Source: Sphingorhabdus sp. SMR4y
GTDB lineage: Bacteria > Pseudomonadota > Alphaproteobacteria > Sphingomonadales > Sphingomonadaceae
Assembly: GCF_002218195.1 (NCBI RefSeq)
Contig: NZ_CP022336.1
Coordinates: forward strand, 3,405,001 to 3,469,000
DNA length: 64,000 bases
Reading direction: 5' to 3'
Shown: positions 7,678-16,252 of the stretch, piece after piece
How positions within the stretch are numbered: the stretch's first letter is position 1
Layout: every line of letters starts with the position of its first letter
Translations under genes and position numbers: made by a program
The notes under the pieces: generated by a model
The model's database searches: none
What the model saw: only the letters and a program-made list of their open reading frames with translations
What the model was told of the DNA's origin: nothing

Positions 7678-8994
7678 ATGGACATTATGACACCCTTTCC
7701 CTGGTTTGATGTAGCTATCATAATATTGCTGGTCCTGATCAATGGCATATTTGCCATGTCGGAACTGGCCATTGTATCCGCCCGCAAGGCGCAATTGCAC
7801 AGCCTTGCCGATCAGGGCAGCAGAGGGGCCAAAGCCGCTCTGCGTCTTGCAGGTGACCCCGGAAAATTTCTGTCCACCGTGCAGATCGGTATCACGCTGA
7901 TCGGCATCGTTGCCGGTGCCTTCTCCGGCGCCAGCCTGGGCGGTCCGGTTGCGGAGCGGCTGCAACTGCTGGGCATGGGCGAGGAATTGTCCGGGACCGT
8001 CGGTTTCGCGCTGGTCATCGGCCTGACGACTTATGCTTCGCTGGTGGTCGGCGAGCTGGTGCCGAAACAGATTGCATTGCGTTCCGCCGAACGGATCGCG
8101 CTGACCATGGCCCGGCCAATGGAATTGCTTGCCCGCATTTCCGCACCGCTGGTCTGGCTGCTCGACAACAGCAGCGCCCTGATCTTCCGGATGATGCGGA
8201 TGAAGCGCGACGAGAAAAGCCATGTCACGGCGGAAGAGCTGCAGATGGTCTTCGCCGAAGCCACGCGGTCCGGGGTTATCGAGGAGCATGAACGCGCCGT
8301 GATTGCCGGAGTCGTGCGCATGGCCGACCGGCCGATTCGCGAGGTGATGACCCCGCGTACCGAAGTCGACTGGCTCGATATCGACGCCAAGCGCGAAGAC
8401 ATTCACAAATTGCTGATTGAATCCCAGCACAACCGTTTTCCGGTTGCCGAACATTCCGTCGATGAAATTCGCGGTGTGGTGCAGGCGCGCGATATCGTCG
8501 CGGCGCAATTGGGCGGCGAACCGCTGGATCTGCGCAAATTGATGCGTCCGCTGGAAAAAGTGCCGGATCAGCTCGACGCGCTCGATGCGCTGGAGATATT
8601 GCGCGAAGCCGAAGTGCCGATGGTGCTGGTGCACGACGAATATGGCCATTTTGAAGGTATAGTGACGCCCAATGACCTGCTCAGCTCGATAGCGGGTGAA
8701 TTCGTCTCCGACCAGGACGAGAGGACCCAGAGGAGCCTTATCGAGCGCGCCGACGGCAGCTATCTTGTCTCCGGTGCGATGGCGATAGATGCGCTGGCCG
8801 AGCGGCTCGGGATCCGGCTGTCAGAAGACCGCGACTATGCGACGGTGGCCGGCCACGCGCTTGCCCAATTGCGCCATCTTCCCGAAGAGGGAGAAAGCTT
8901 TGAAGATCAGGACTGGGTCTTCGAGATTGTCGACATGGACGGCCGGAAAATAGACAAGCTGATCGTCCGTGCGAGCAATCCCGATATGGATTGA
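7678..8994 (+). CDS. CNNM/CorC (HlyC) family membrane protein with CBS pair
   Basis: 438 residues in the standard order. The CNNM (DUF21) membrane domain covers about residues 1-190, with LINGIFAMSELAIVSARKAQL and GLTTYASLVVGELVPKQIAL. A CBS domain pair spans about 205-335 (PIREVMTPRTEVDWLDID; YGHFEGIVTPNDLLSSI). The CorC transporter-associated domain covers about 350-438 (DGSYLVSGAMAIDALAERLG). Family members are linked to Mg2+ efflux or cation homeostasis in the inner membrane; exact substrate is unknown. Start choice lies between ATG 7678 and ATG 7687 (MTPFPWF). It is divergent from the OmpA lipoprotein gene. Confidence 0.88.
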   Translation: MDIMTPFPWFDVAIIILLVLINGIFAMSELAIVSARKAQLHSLADQGSRGAKAALRLAGDPGKFLSTVQIGITLIGIVAGAFSGASLGGPVAERLQLLGMGEELSGTVGFALVIGLTTYASLVVGELVPKQIALRSAERIALTMARPMELLARISAPLVWLLDNSSALIFRMMRMKRDEKSHVTAEELQMVFAEATRSGVIEEHERAVIAGVVRMADRPIREVMTPRTEVDWLDIDAKREDIHKLLIESQHNRFPVAEHSVDEIRGVVQARDIVAAQLGGEPLDLRKLMRPLEKVPDQLDALDALEILREAEVPMVLVHDEYGHFEGIVTPNDLLSSIAGEFVSDQDERTQRSLIERADGSYLVSGAMAIDALAERLGIRLSEDRDYATVAGHALAQLRHLPEEGESFEDQDWVFEIVDMDGRKIDKLIVRASNPDMD

Positions 8995-9011
8995 CGCGAG
9001 CCTGCCGGCGC

Positions 9012-9617
9012 TCAGAGCTTCCCGTATTTCTTTTCGAACCCTGCAATATCGTCCTTGGCGAGAAATTTCGCCTGGTCGATCCATGCATCACGAGTGATCC
9101 GCCCGCTGAACGTTCCCAGATACTGATCGACCTCGTTGATTTCCGCCTCTTTCCAGGCGGCGATCTGGTCGAACCGGGTTACGCCAAGGCTGATCAGCAA
9201 CGTGTTCAGCTTCGGACCCACGCCTTTGATCAGACGCAGATTGTCGGGTTCACCGGATGCTGGCGGAATATTGGGTGTGCCATCGGCTGCCGGTGCCGGT
9301 GCCGGTGCCGGTGCCGGTGTGGCCTTCGGTGCTGCGACCGGTGCTGGGGCAGGGGCAACGGGGGCCGCAACCGGCTTGGGTGCTGGCGGTGGTGGTGGTG
9401 CAACCGCTTCCGGAGCAGGTGCAGCGGCCGGAACCGGTTCGGGCTCTGCCGGACGCACCGGTTCGCCGGCTTTTTCCAGCAGTCCGTCATCAGCATTGAA
9501 ACTGTCGAGGGCCGATGCCTCGCGACCGGTCGCAGCCCAGATGGAGAAAGCCGTGACGACACCGATAAGCAGTGCAATCAGATAGAGCAGCCAATTGGCG
9601 GTGATCAGCGTAATCAT
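9012..9617 (-). CDS. Membrane-anchored H3TH/helix-hairpin-helix protein with Pro-Ala linker
   Basis: 201 residues. One transmembrane helix (about 8-29) is followed by a short acidic stretch, then a long Pro/Ala/Val linker (about 55-113). The C-terminal domain DNLRLIKGVGPKLNTLLISLGVTRFDQIAAW is of the helix-3-turn-helix type found in flap-nuclease-like and 50S L21-associated proteins. No nuclease residues are visible, so the DNA-binding role is inferred from fold resemblance. The linker is encoded in part by five 6-base repeats at 9290-9319, a possible in-frame slippage tract. It is the last gene of an operon with the 33-residue membrane peptide and the OmpA-BON protein. Confidence 0.7.
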   Translation of the reverse strand: MITLITANWLLYLIALLIGVVTAFSIWAATGREASALDSFNADDGLLEKAGEPVRPAEPEPVPAAAPAPEAVAPPPPPAPKPVAAPVAPAPAPVAAPKATPAPAPAPAPAADGTPNIPPASGEPDNLRLIKGVGPKLNTLLISLGVTRFDQIAAWKEAEINEVDQYLGTFSGRITRDAWIDQAKFLAKDDIAGFEKKYGKL

Positions 9618-9661
9618 TGTCTCAAAACCCCGTTATGAATATTGTTCCTGGCCGGTTTCGG

Positions 9662-9763
9662 CTAATATTCCTCTGTGTTGCGGCCCCAGATAAACCAGCC
9701 GATTGCGAGGCCAATTGCAAAAGTGACCAGCAGGAGCAACAGATTTTCAAGTAAAAGTGGCAT
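9662..9763 (-). CDS. Small membrane protein, 33 residues
   Basis: Short open frame starting at ATG 9763 and ending with TAG at 9662-9664. The product begins MPLLLENLLLLLVTFAIGLA, continues IGWFIWGRN and ends TEEY: a single transmembrane helix (about 3-26) with a short charged tail. A good ribosome-binding site (AGGAGAG) ends nine bases upstream, inside the end of the OmpA-BON gene, whose stop is only three bases before this start. Placement between two membrane-protein genes on one strand, the ribosome-binding site and the clean helix make it a likely real gene. Function unknown. Its helix ends (IGWFIWGRN) much like that of the next protein (AFSIWAATGRE). Confidence 0.65.
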   Translation of the reverse strand: MPLLLENLLLLLVTFAIGLAIGWFIWGRNTEEY

Positions 9764-9766
9764 CGT

Positions 9767-10516
9767 TCAGCTCTCCTGTTGCGATTGGGCATCATCTTGC
9801 GCCGCGCCGATCCGGAACTCGATACGGCGATTCTGCGCGTCGGCGGCCGCACCCGAACCGGTCGCGCGCGGCCGACTGGAGCCATAGCCTTTGGCGCTGA
9901 TCAGGCTTTCCTTCACGCCGCGCTCGATCAGCCCGGCCTTGATCCTGTCGGCCCGTTCCTGCGACATATCCCGGTTGACGGCGCGGTTGCCGTTGGTGTC
10001 GGTATGGCCTTCGACAACAACCGACAGCCCGTCACAGGATTGCAGGGATTCCGCGATCTGGTCGAGTATCTTGCGCGTATCCAGCGACAAATAGGCGCTG
10101 CCGGAGCGAAAGCTGATGCTGTTGGCTGCAATGATCGCGTCGACATCTTTCTGGCATTTGGCGATCTTGTCCTGGCTGGCAGCGGCCGGAACCGCATTGC
10201 CCGGGTCATCGCTGTCGGCTGCCGCGATCGCATGCTCGTCTTGCCAGCTGGCACTGGAAATTCCCGGGATCGTCATGACCATGGCCATGGCTTCCTGTTT
10301 TGCCTGCTCACCCACTTCGCCGTCCAGTACGGCAGCGCGGGACAGCGGATCGCGACCCAGGCTGACGCGTGCGCCATCCAGCCCGCGCGCGGCGATCTCT
10401 GTCTGTGCTTGCTGTTCCAGACTGTTGATGAATGTCTCACCCGTTATTGCGTGGCCGACCAGACCCAAAATCACGGTCGCCGCTGCACCGGTCAATAACT
10501 TGCCTCGGATTTCCAT
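9767..10516 (-). CDS. OmpA-family protein with N-terminal BON-like region
   Basis: 249 residues. An uncleaved or signal helix at about 8-24 (GAAATVILGLVGHAI) is followed by a BON-like stretch (INSLEQQAQTEIAARGLDGARVSLGRDPLSRAAVLDGEV) and an OmpA domain from about 130, with FRSGSAYLSLDTRKILDQIA, VVEGHTDTNGN, MSQERADRIKAGL and NRRIEFRIG. It probably bridges a membrane and peptidoglycan. It heads the operon that continues with the 33-residue peptide and the H3TH protein. The 206-base upstream gap holds an 8-bp inverted repeat (GCCATTTT at 10547-10554, AAAATGGC at 10571-10578) of unknown use. Confidence 0.8.
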   Translation of the reverse strand: MEIRGKLLTGAAATVILGLVGHAITGETFINSLEQQAQTEIAARGLDGARVSLGRDPLSRAAVLDGEVGEQAKQEAMAMVMTIPGISSASWQDEHAIAAADSDDPGNAVPAAASQDKIAKCQKDVDAIIAANSISFRSGSAYLSLDTRKILDQIAESLQSCDGLSVVVEGHTDTNGNRAVNRDMSQERADRIKAGLIERGVKESLISAKGYGSSRPRATGSGAAADAQNRRIEFRIGAAQDDAQSQQES

Positions 10517-10722
10517 AGATAATCTCAGTCCCTCTTCCGCCCCACAGCCATTTTCTCGATATCATTGCACAAAATGGCGGATAATATGGCGTGAGTCCAG
10601 TTGGCATGCCCCGCAACCCGGAGGCCATTCCATGGAAACTGTGTCTATATGAGACAATCGGTTACCAAGTCCGGTTAATTTTCTTAAATATATACTGCCT
10701 GGTCCTGTCCTTCGCCTCGTCG

Positions 10723-12471
10723 TCAGTCGCGGTCATTGCTAAGCGCGAGATCATTGAGCTTGCGGAATTCCTGACGCCAATAATTCCCGCCCTGACCGCT
10801 GAGCCATCCGATATTCCGGAAACCATAGTCCCCGAGATATTTGTCTCCGCGCAGTTTCTGGCCAAAGGCGGCGACCGCGACCGCAAAGGCCATGTCCCCG
10901 CGGGGCTGGCGGGCTGCCCGCATATCCGTGGAGGCGATCGACCGCGTGATCAGTCGAGACCGGTCCTCATCGGGCAATTTGTAGCGCAGCCTGACCTGCG
11001 CCATTTCGCCGCTCAGATCCGCTTGCCTGTCAACCGCCCGGTTGGCGGGATAACGCCGTTCGGGTAGCCAGCCGGAAGCATCGGTCGGCATCACTTCGTA
11101 AAGCGCCGTGACCTGATGACCGGCGCCAATATCACCGGCATCAATCTTGTCATTGGCAAAATCCTCTTCGGCGAGCAGCCGGTTTTCATAGCCGATCAGG
11201 CGATATTCCTTCACATGCGCCGGATTGAACTCGATCTGGATTTTGACATCCTTGGCAATGGTGAACAGGGTCGAGCTGAGCTCGGAACCCAGCACCTTGC
11301 GGGCCTCCATAGCGCTGTCGATATAGGCATAATTGCCATTGCCGACATTGGCGATACCCTCCATCAGCTCATCGCGGATATTGCCGCTGCCATAGCCGAG
11401 CATGGTCAGCGTCACGCCGCTTTCGCGCTGTTTCGCGACATATTTTTTCAGCGCGTCCGTATCCGAAGTGCCGACGTTGAAATCGCCGTCGGTGGCCATG
11501 ATGATCCGGTTGATGCCACCGTCGAGGAAATTGTCGCGCGCGGTCGAATAAGCCAGCTTGAGCGCATCGCCGCCTGCGGTCGATCCGCGGGCGAAAAGGC
11601 AGTCCACTGCTTCCTTGACATGATCCTTGTTCGATGTCGGTGCAAGCAGCAGTCCAACCGTGCCCGAATAGACAACGATCGATACCCGGTCATCGCTGCG
11701 CAATTCTCCGGCCAGCGCGGTCAGCGTCGATTTGACCAGCGGGAGCTTGTCACGACCGTTCATCGAACCGGACACGTCGACCAGAAAGACCAGATTGGCG
11801 CGCGGCCGTTCATTGCTGTCGACATCATAGCCGCGCAGGCCAATCCTCAGCAAGCGGCTGGCATCGTTCCACGGGGTCGTCGAGAGATCGGTCGACACGC
11901 TGAACGGAATGTCCCGGTTTTGCGGTCTGGGATAATCATAGCGGAAATAGTTGATCATCTCCTCGGTCCGCACCGCCGCTTCCGGCGGCATCTGCCCGTC
12001 ATTGAGAAGTCGGCGGACATTGGAATAGCTGCCGGTATCGACGTCAACGGCAAAGGTCGACACCGGTTCATCGGCGACGCGCTTGATGCTGGCAACCGCC
12101 TTGCCGTCGTAACGCTCCCGATCCTGCGGTTGCGGATAGGGGCGCGGGAGCGGGTGGGGTGCGATGCTCCGTTCGGCCGCGGCCGTGTGGCTGGCCGAGG
12201 ATTTGCTGGCCGTCACGACCACCTGCGACGGGGGAGGCGGCGGCGGAGGCGGCGGCGATGGCATCATTGACGGCGAAGCCAGCGGAGCGCCGGAGCGCTG
12301 GCCGATACTGCGATCAGCGCGGGGCCGCGAGAAAATGGAGCAGTTTACCGGATGCGGCGGGACCGGACGCGCTATCGAACGCGCGTCCAGTGACGGCGAA
12401 GCGGACGTCAGCGCAAGCCCGGCAACCGCGAGCATCGACAGGCTTTTTCCAGAAAAATTCAAATGGCGCAT
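10723..12471 (-). CDS. von Willebrand factor A domain protein, YfbK-like
   Basis: 582 residues. A signal peptide (about 1-30) is followed by a low-complexity Pro-rich region with nine consecutive prolines (about 72-80). Then come the family's N-terminal piece (STFAVDVDTGSYSNVRRLL) and a vWA domain from about 230 carrying the metal-binding DVSGSM motif, a later GSTAGGDAL Thr and an ATDGDFNVG loop. The end (NYWRQEFRKLNDLAL) is typical of the family. Secreted vWA proteins of this kind are thought to bind proteins in the periplasm or outer membrane; the partner is unknown. It lies upstream of the OmpA-BON operon on the same strand. Confidence 0.85.
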   Translation of the reverse strand: MRHLNFSGKSLSMLAVAGLALTSASPSLDARSIARPVPPHPVNCSIFSRPRADRSIGQRSGAPLASPSMMPSPPPPPPPPPSQVVVTASKSSASHTAAAERSIAPHPLPRPYPQPQDRERYDGKAVASIKRVADEPVSTFAVDVDTGSYSNVRRLLNDGQMPPEAAVRTEEMINYFRYDYPRPQNRDIPFSVSTDLSTTPWNDASRLLRIGLRGYDVDSNERPRANLVFLVDVSGSMNGRDKLPLVKSTLTALAGELRSDDRVSIVVYSGTVGLLLAPTSNKDHVKEAVDCLFARGSTAGGDALKLAYSTARDNFLDGGINRIIMATDGDFNVGTSDTDALKKYVAKQRESGVTLTMLGYGSGNIRDELMEGIANVGNGNYAYIDSAMEARKVLGSELSSTLFTIAKDVKIQIEFNPAHVKEYRLIGYENRLLAEEDFANDKIDAGDIGAGHQVTALYEVMPTDASGWLPERRYPANRAVDRQADLSGEMAQVRLRYKLPDEDRSRLITRSIASTDMRAARQPRGDMAFAVAVAAFGQKLRGDKYLGDYGFRNIGWLSGQGGNYWRQEFRKLNDLALSNDRD

Positions 12472-12700
12472 AGCTTCCCTCCATTGCTCCGACCCGCTCG
12501 CAAAGCTGGCAGATCATGCCTGACTGGAAAATGAACGCATGATATACTGTCACATTAATCATGATGCCGAGAGTGAAGGTGCGGACGGCTGGAAATCAGC
12601 GGCACAGTCGCTTGAGACGTGCGCCCAAAAGGCAATAAACGACATGGTTTACATATTCTGCCCGGCAGATAAGTTGTGATTTTCTGAGGGGGAACTGCTT

Positions 12701-14149
12701 GTGGCTGCAAATGGATTGGCGAAAATGACGCAAAAATGGTCGGGTCGGATGGCGCTCGCGCTGATGGCGGGGGTTTTGTCCGTCCCGTCGGCGCTGGCGC
12801 AGGACGACGCGGGGCTGACAGCACACCAGCAGATGGCGCGCGACATTTATCGCGATATTATCGCGTTTCGCACGGCGCGCGGTCAGCAACAGGTGCCGGC
12901 AATGGTCTCTTATCTCGTTGATCGGTTCAAAACGGCCGGTTTCGACGACGGCGATATACGCGTCACCGATTATGACAGTGACGGCGAAAAGACTCAGGGG
13001 CTGATGGTTACCTATCGCGCAAGGCCGGGCAGCACCGCCCAGCCGATTGTCCTGCTCGGGCACATGGATGTTGTTGATGCACTCGCCAAGGATTGGGTGC
13101 GCCCGCCGTTCACGCTGACCGAAGAGAACGGCTATTTCTTCGGTCGTGCCACGATGGACAATAAATATGGCATTACCAATCTGACATCGACTTTCCTGCG
13201 GCTGAAGGCAGAGGGCTGGCAGCCGTCGCGCGATCTGGTGCTGGTTTTTTCGGGGGACGAGGAATCGGGCATGGTCTCGACCGAGGCCCAGGCGGAATAT
13301 GTCGCCAAGAATATCGACCCGGCCTTCATCCTGAACAGCGATGCCGGGGGGATCGCGCTGGCCGAGAACGGCACACCGGTTGCCTTTCGCGTTCAATCTG
13401 CGGAAAAGACCTATGCCACTTATCATCTGACTGTGACCAATCCGGGCGGACATTCCTCCCGCCCGCGTGCGGACAACGCGATATACGAACTGGCAGAAGC
13501 CCTGACGAAGATCGCCGCCTATAAATTTCCGGTGCAGGCAACGGATTTGACGAGGCAATATTTCGCCACTGCCGGCAAGCTCACGCCCGGTGAGACCGGG
13601 CGGGCGATGCTTCGTTTCGCGGCGGACCCGTCGGATGCTTCGGCGATCACTATCTTGCAAGCCGATCCGGAGGCGGTCGGTACCCTGGGAACAACCTGCG
13701 TTGCCACCATGTTGCAGGCGGGGCATGCCGAAAATGCCCTGCCACAGTCGGCGACGGCCACGGTAAATTGCCGGATATTCCCGGGCGTCAGCGCTGCAGC
13801 AACCGAGGCAAGGCTGAAAAAGGTCATCGGTAATGACAATATCACGTTCACGCTGATGACCGATGTGACCGAAAGTCCTGAATCAAAGCTGCGCGATGAT
13901 GTGAAGGCCGCCCTGCGCTACAGTATCGACAAGCGATATCCGGGCCTCACCATATTGCCCTATATGGAATCGGGCGGCACCGACGGCATGCATTACCGCA
14001 ATCTTGGCTATGACACGGTGGCGATTTCGGGTGCTGCGATGAAGGCATCCGACATGTACGCCCATGGTCTGAACGAGCGGCTGCCGGTCGCGTCTTTCTA
14101 CGGTGGTCTCGATCACTGGTACTGGATATTGAAAAAACTGGCCGAATAG
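12701..14149 (+). CDS. M20-family zinc metallopeptidase, secreted
   Basis: 482 residues. A signal peptide (to about residue 34, SALAQ/DD) precedes a canonical M20 domain. LLGHMDVVD (about 121) and ATMDNKYG supply metal-binding His and Asp, SGDEESG supplies the catalytic/metal Glu pair, and YAHGLNER the distal His. The dimerisation lid domain begins near VTNPGGHSSRP. Family members release amino acids from peptides. The GTG start at 12701 is chosen because GAGGGGG lies eight bases upstream; an in-frame ATG at 12725 has no such site. It is divergent from the vWA gene across 229 bases. Confidence 0.88.
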   Translation: MAANGLAKMTQKWSGRMALALMAGVLSVPSALAQDDAGLTAHQQMARDIYRDIIAFRTARGQQQVPAMVSYLVDRFKTAGFDDGDIRVTDYDSDGEKTQGLMVTYRARPGSTAQPIVLLGHMDVVDALAKDWVRPPFTLTEENGYFFGRATMDNKYGITNLTSTFLRLKAEGWQPSRDLVLVFSGDEESGMVSTEAQAEYVAKNIDPAFILNSDAGGIALAENGTPVAFRVQSAEKTYATYHLTVTNPGGHSSRPRADNAIYELAEALTKIAAYKFPVQATDLTRQYFATAGKLTPGETGRAMLRFAADPSDASAITILQADPEAVGTLGTTCVATMLQAGHAENALPQSATATVNCRIFPGVSAAATEARLKKVIGNDNITFTLMTDVTESPESKLRDDVKAALRYSIDKRYPGLTILPYMESGGTDGMHYRNLGYDTVAISGAAMKASDMYAHGLNERLPVASFYGGLDHWYWILKKLAE

Positions 14150-14154
14150 GCGCG

Positions 14155-14853
14155 TTATGCCTTGCCCGGGCAAGCCCCCCGCCGGACCACGAACCGCCAG
14201 CTATAGCCGCGATATTGCGGAATGAATTCGCTTTTCGTGCCGTGTTCGTGATCGATTTCGTCGAGAAAGCGGCGCAGATGGCGCCGGGGCTCGACGTGAA
14301 ACAGCGCCAGCCATTGCAGCAGCAGCGCGCGAAAAGGCGGCGGTAATTGCTCAGACTGACCGAAATCGACGATATGCAGTTCGCCTTCCGGTTCGAGCAG
14401 GGTCAGCGCCTGCCGGATCGCGCCCTGCCAGTCGGGGATCATCGACAGGCAGAAGGACAGGAAAATCCGGTCGAAAGTACGGATGTCTGCCGGCATCGCC
14501 AGCGCCGGATTTTCGGCATCGCCCTGGTACAGGGTGATGCGTTCGGCCATTCCGCTCTGTGCCAGATTCTTGCCCGCCACCTTCAGCATTTCCGAGCTGA
14601 TATCAAAGCCGTAGAATTCCGCGTCCGGCCAGACCTTCGCCGCCCGCACCAGATTGCGCGCGGTGCCGCAGCCAATCTCCAGCACCCGGCCCCCCGGCGG
14701 CGGATCAAGTTCTTCGATCAACTGATCGCGGCCGAGCAGATAATATTTGCGGGTCAGGTCATAGATACCGCTCTGGCTGCGATAGACGCGATCCATCAGC
14801 TTCGCGTGGCGTTCGCTCGCCCGCTTGCGCAAAATATCGTCCATCAGGCTCAT
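14155..14853 (-). CDS. btaB: Betaine-lipid N-methyltransferase, BtaB-like
   Basis: 232 residues, class I SAM-dependent methyltransferase: motif I VLEIGCGTARNL, acidic loop YGFDISSEML, then DAENPAL and FDRIFLSFCLSMIP. By itself this would be generic, but its start overlaps the stop of the DUF3419/BtaA gene by four bases (ATGA), the known btaA-btaB arrangement. BtaB methylates diacylglyceryl-homoserine three times to give DGTS, a phosphorus-free betaine lipid. It is convergent with the M20 peptidase gene, five bases away. Confidence 0.82.
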   Translation of the reverse strand: MSLMDDILRKRASERHAKLMDRVYRSQSGIYDLTRKYYLLGRDQLIEELDPPPGGRVLEIGCGTARNLVRAAKVWPDAEFYGFDISSEMLKVAGKNLAQSGMAERITLYQGDAENPALAMPADIRTFDRIFLSFCLSMIPDWQGAIRQALTLLEPEGELHIVDFGQSEQLPPPFRALLLQWLALFHVEPRRHLRRFLDEIDHEHGTKSEFIPQYRGYSWRFVVRRGACPGKA

Positions 14854-16076
14854 TTCAGCCGGTACAGATGCATTGCACCGTAAATGGCCGAGCGGTCCTT
14901 GCGGGTCAGTGCTCGTGACAGCTCCGCGTCATAATCCCATGCGGAAAGCAGTTCGTCGGTCACCCGCCCGGGCAGCAAGGTCTCTTCCGCCGCAGTCCGA
15001 AACAGCACCCGCGCGCCGGGCTTTGCGGTGCGGTCGATTTCGCTCCACAGCCGGTTGAGCTGCTGGTCGGTCATCCAGTCCTGCGCGTCGAGCAGGATAT
15101 AGCGATCCAGCGAACCGGCATCCTGGCTGGCCAGAAATTCGATGAAATTCTGATGCCTGATCTCCAGCTTCCGGCTGCGCTCGCCCAGCCAGTCGAAACT
15201 CGCTGCTTCCAGATAGGGCGGCACCGATCCCGGTTCGGCGCTCTGATAGGCGCGACCAAAGGCCTGCTGCGCGAAATAATTATCGGCCAGCGGAAAATCG
15301 CAGGCCAGTTTGCGGGAACGCTCGCACAGCACATCGGCCATATGCCGGTCACCGGCCAGCGCCCGATATTGCGCCGGCGGAATGCCGAGGCCGAACAGTG
15401 CCATCGGGTTGGAGCAGAGGAAGCGCATCAGCTTCTTGCCGAACAGCGGGCCGATATGCCGTTCGAACAATTCGATCTGTTCCTCACGGGTCTGCGCCGC
15501 CATCATCAGCGAAGGTTTCGCGCCGCCAAGCCTGCCCAATATATGCACCAGCCCGATAAAATTGCCGAGCAGGCCCTTGCGATAAAATCCCTTGGCAAAA
15601 CCGTTGATCCGCCGCCGTCCGAAATGGTCGCGTCCGTCCCAATATTTGCGGCTGGCTTCGTCGAGATGGGGACGCAGCCGGTCGCGATAGACAGCAATAT
15701 TTTCCTTGCGATCGGCCCGACCGAAAAAGCGGAAGAAATCCTCGTGGCTGTCCAGACGCTGCGCCGCCACCGATTTCAGCCGGTTGAGAGCGATATGGGC
15801 GGCGTTGAGGTCGACCGCGGTGATCTTCGCCGGATTGGCGCGGAGATAGGACAGGGCATTGCAGCCGCCGCTGGCAATGGTGACGATATGGTGATCCGGC
15901 CGGATGTCCAGCGCCTCCATGTCGGCAACCGGGTCTTCCCAAATCTGCGGATAGACCAGCCCGCGAAAGGCGAGCGAGAAGGCCCGCTCGAGCAGCCCGG
16001 CCTTGCTCGCCCGGTTCTGCAATATCGCATCGTTCAATATGGTGGACTGTTTGACGGAACCCGCTTCTATGCTCAT
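14850..16076 (-). CDS. btaA: Diacylglycerol 3-amino-3-carboxypropyltransferase, BtaA (DUF3419)
   Basis: 408 residues, normal for the family. Features of DUF3419 are the N-terminal RGLVYPQIWEDPVADMEAL, a SAM-type loop TIASGGCNALSYL followed by ITAVDLNAAHIALN, and late YILLDAQDWM and FRTAAEE segments. BtaA moves the aminocarboxypropyl group of SAM onto diacylglycerol, the first step of DGTS synthesis, at the inner membrane. In other Alphaproteobacteria this pathway replaces phospholipids under phosphate starvation. Three PHO-box half-sites on the same strand at 16126-16154, about 50-80 bases upstream, fit that control. Confidence 0.85.
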   Translation of the reverse strand: MSIEAGSVKQSTILNDAILQNRASKAGLLERAFSLAFRGLVYPQIWEDPVADMEALDIRPDHHIVTIASGGCNALSYLRANPAKITAVDLNAAHIALNRLKSVAAQRLDSHEDFFRFFGRADRKENIAVYRDRLRPHLDEASRKYWDGRDHFGRRRINGFAKGFYRKGLLGNFIGLVHILGRLGGAKPSLMMAAQTREEQIELFERHIGPLFGKKLMRFLCSNPMALFGLGIPPAQYRALAGDRHMADVLCERSRKLACDFPLADNYFAQQAFGRAYQSAEPGSVPPYLEAASFDWLGERSRKLEIRHQNFIEFLASQDAGSLDRYILLDAQDWMTDQQLNRLWSEIDRTAKPGARVLFRTAAEETLLPGRVTDELLSAWDYDAELSRALTRKDRSAIYGAMHLYRLK

Positions 16077-16125
16077 GGAGCCTCTCCGATGGTCTGGATC
16101 ATGGGGGGAGAATTAGGCTGGCGGG

Positions 16126-16154
16126 GTGACGCGGGCGTGACCGGCGTATGACAG
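16126..16154 (-). promoter_or_regulatory. PHO box (PhoB-binding half-sites) upstream of btaAB
   Basis: Reading the minus strand from 16154: CTGTCAT, four bases, CGGTCAC, four bases, GCGTCAC. These are three copies of the TGTCA-type 7-bp half-site at the 11-bp period used by PhoB dimers. The first two match the consensus well and the third less so. The first nucleotide of btaA lies 50 bases downstream of the nearest half-site, a usual promoter distance. Confidence 0.6.
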
Positions 16155-16204
16155 GTTTGAGACGGCGGAGCGGGAGATAGTGATGCCGAGCATTCGGCGA
16201 AAAT

Positions 16205-16245
16205 CCTAATCCATGTTATTGAACAAAACAAGAACATGGATTAGG
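16205..16245. repeat. Perfect 13-bp inverted repeat enclosing the LexA box
   Basis: CCTAATCCATGTT (16205-16217) and AACATGGATTAGG (16233-16245) are exact reverse complements, with a 15-base centre that carries the LexA half-sites. The right arm ends three bases before the GGG of the likely ribosome-binding site of the radical SAM gene (ATG 16253). It may be a second operator or, if transcribed, a leader hairpin. Confidence 0.7.
16221..16235 (+). promoter_or_regulatory. LexA (SOS) box, alphaproteobacterial type
   Basis: GAAC (16221-16224), seven bases, GAAC (16232-16235): the GAAC-N7-GAAC direct repeat bound by LexA in Alphaproteobacteria. It lies 17 bases before the start codon of a DNA-repair operon, which makes a chance match unlikely. 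Confidence 0.65.
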
Positions 16246-16252
16246 ACGGGCC

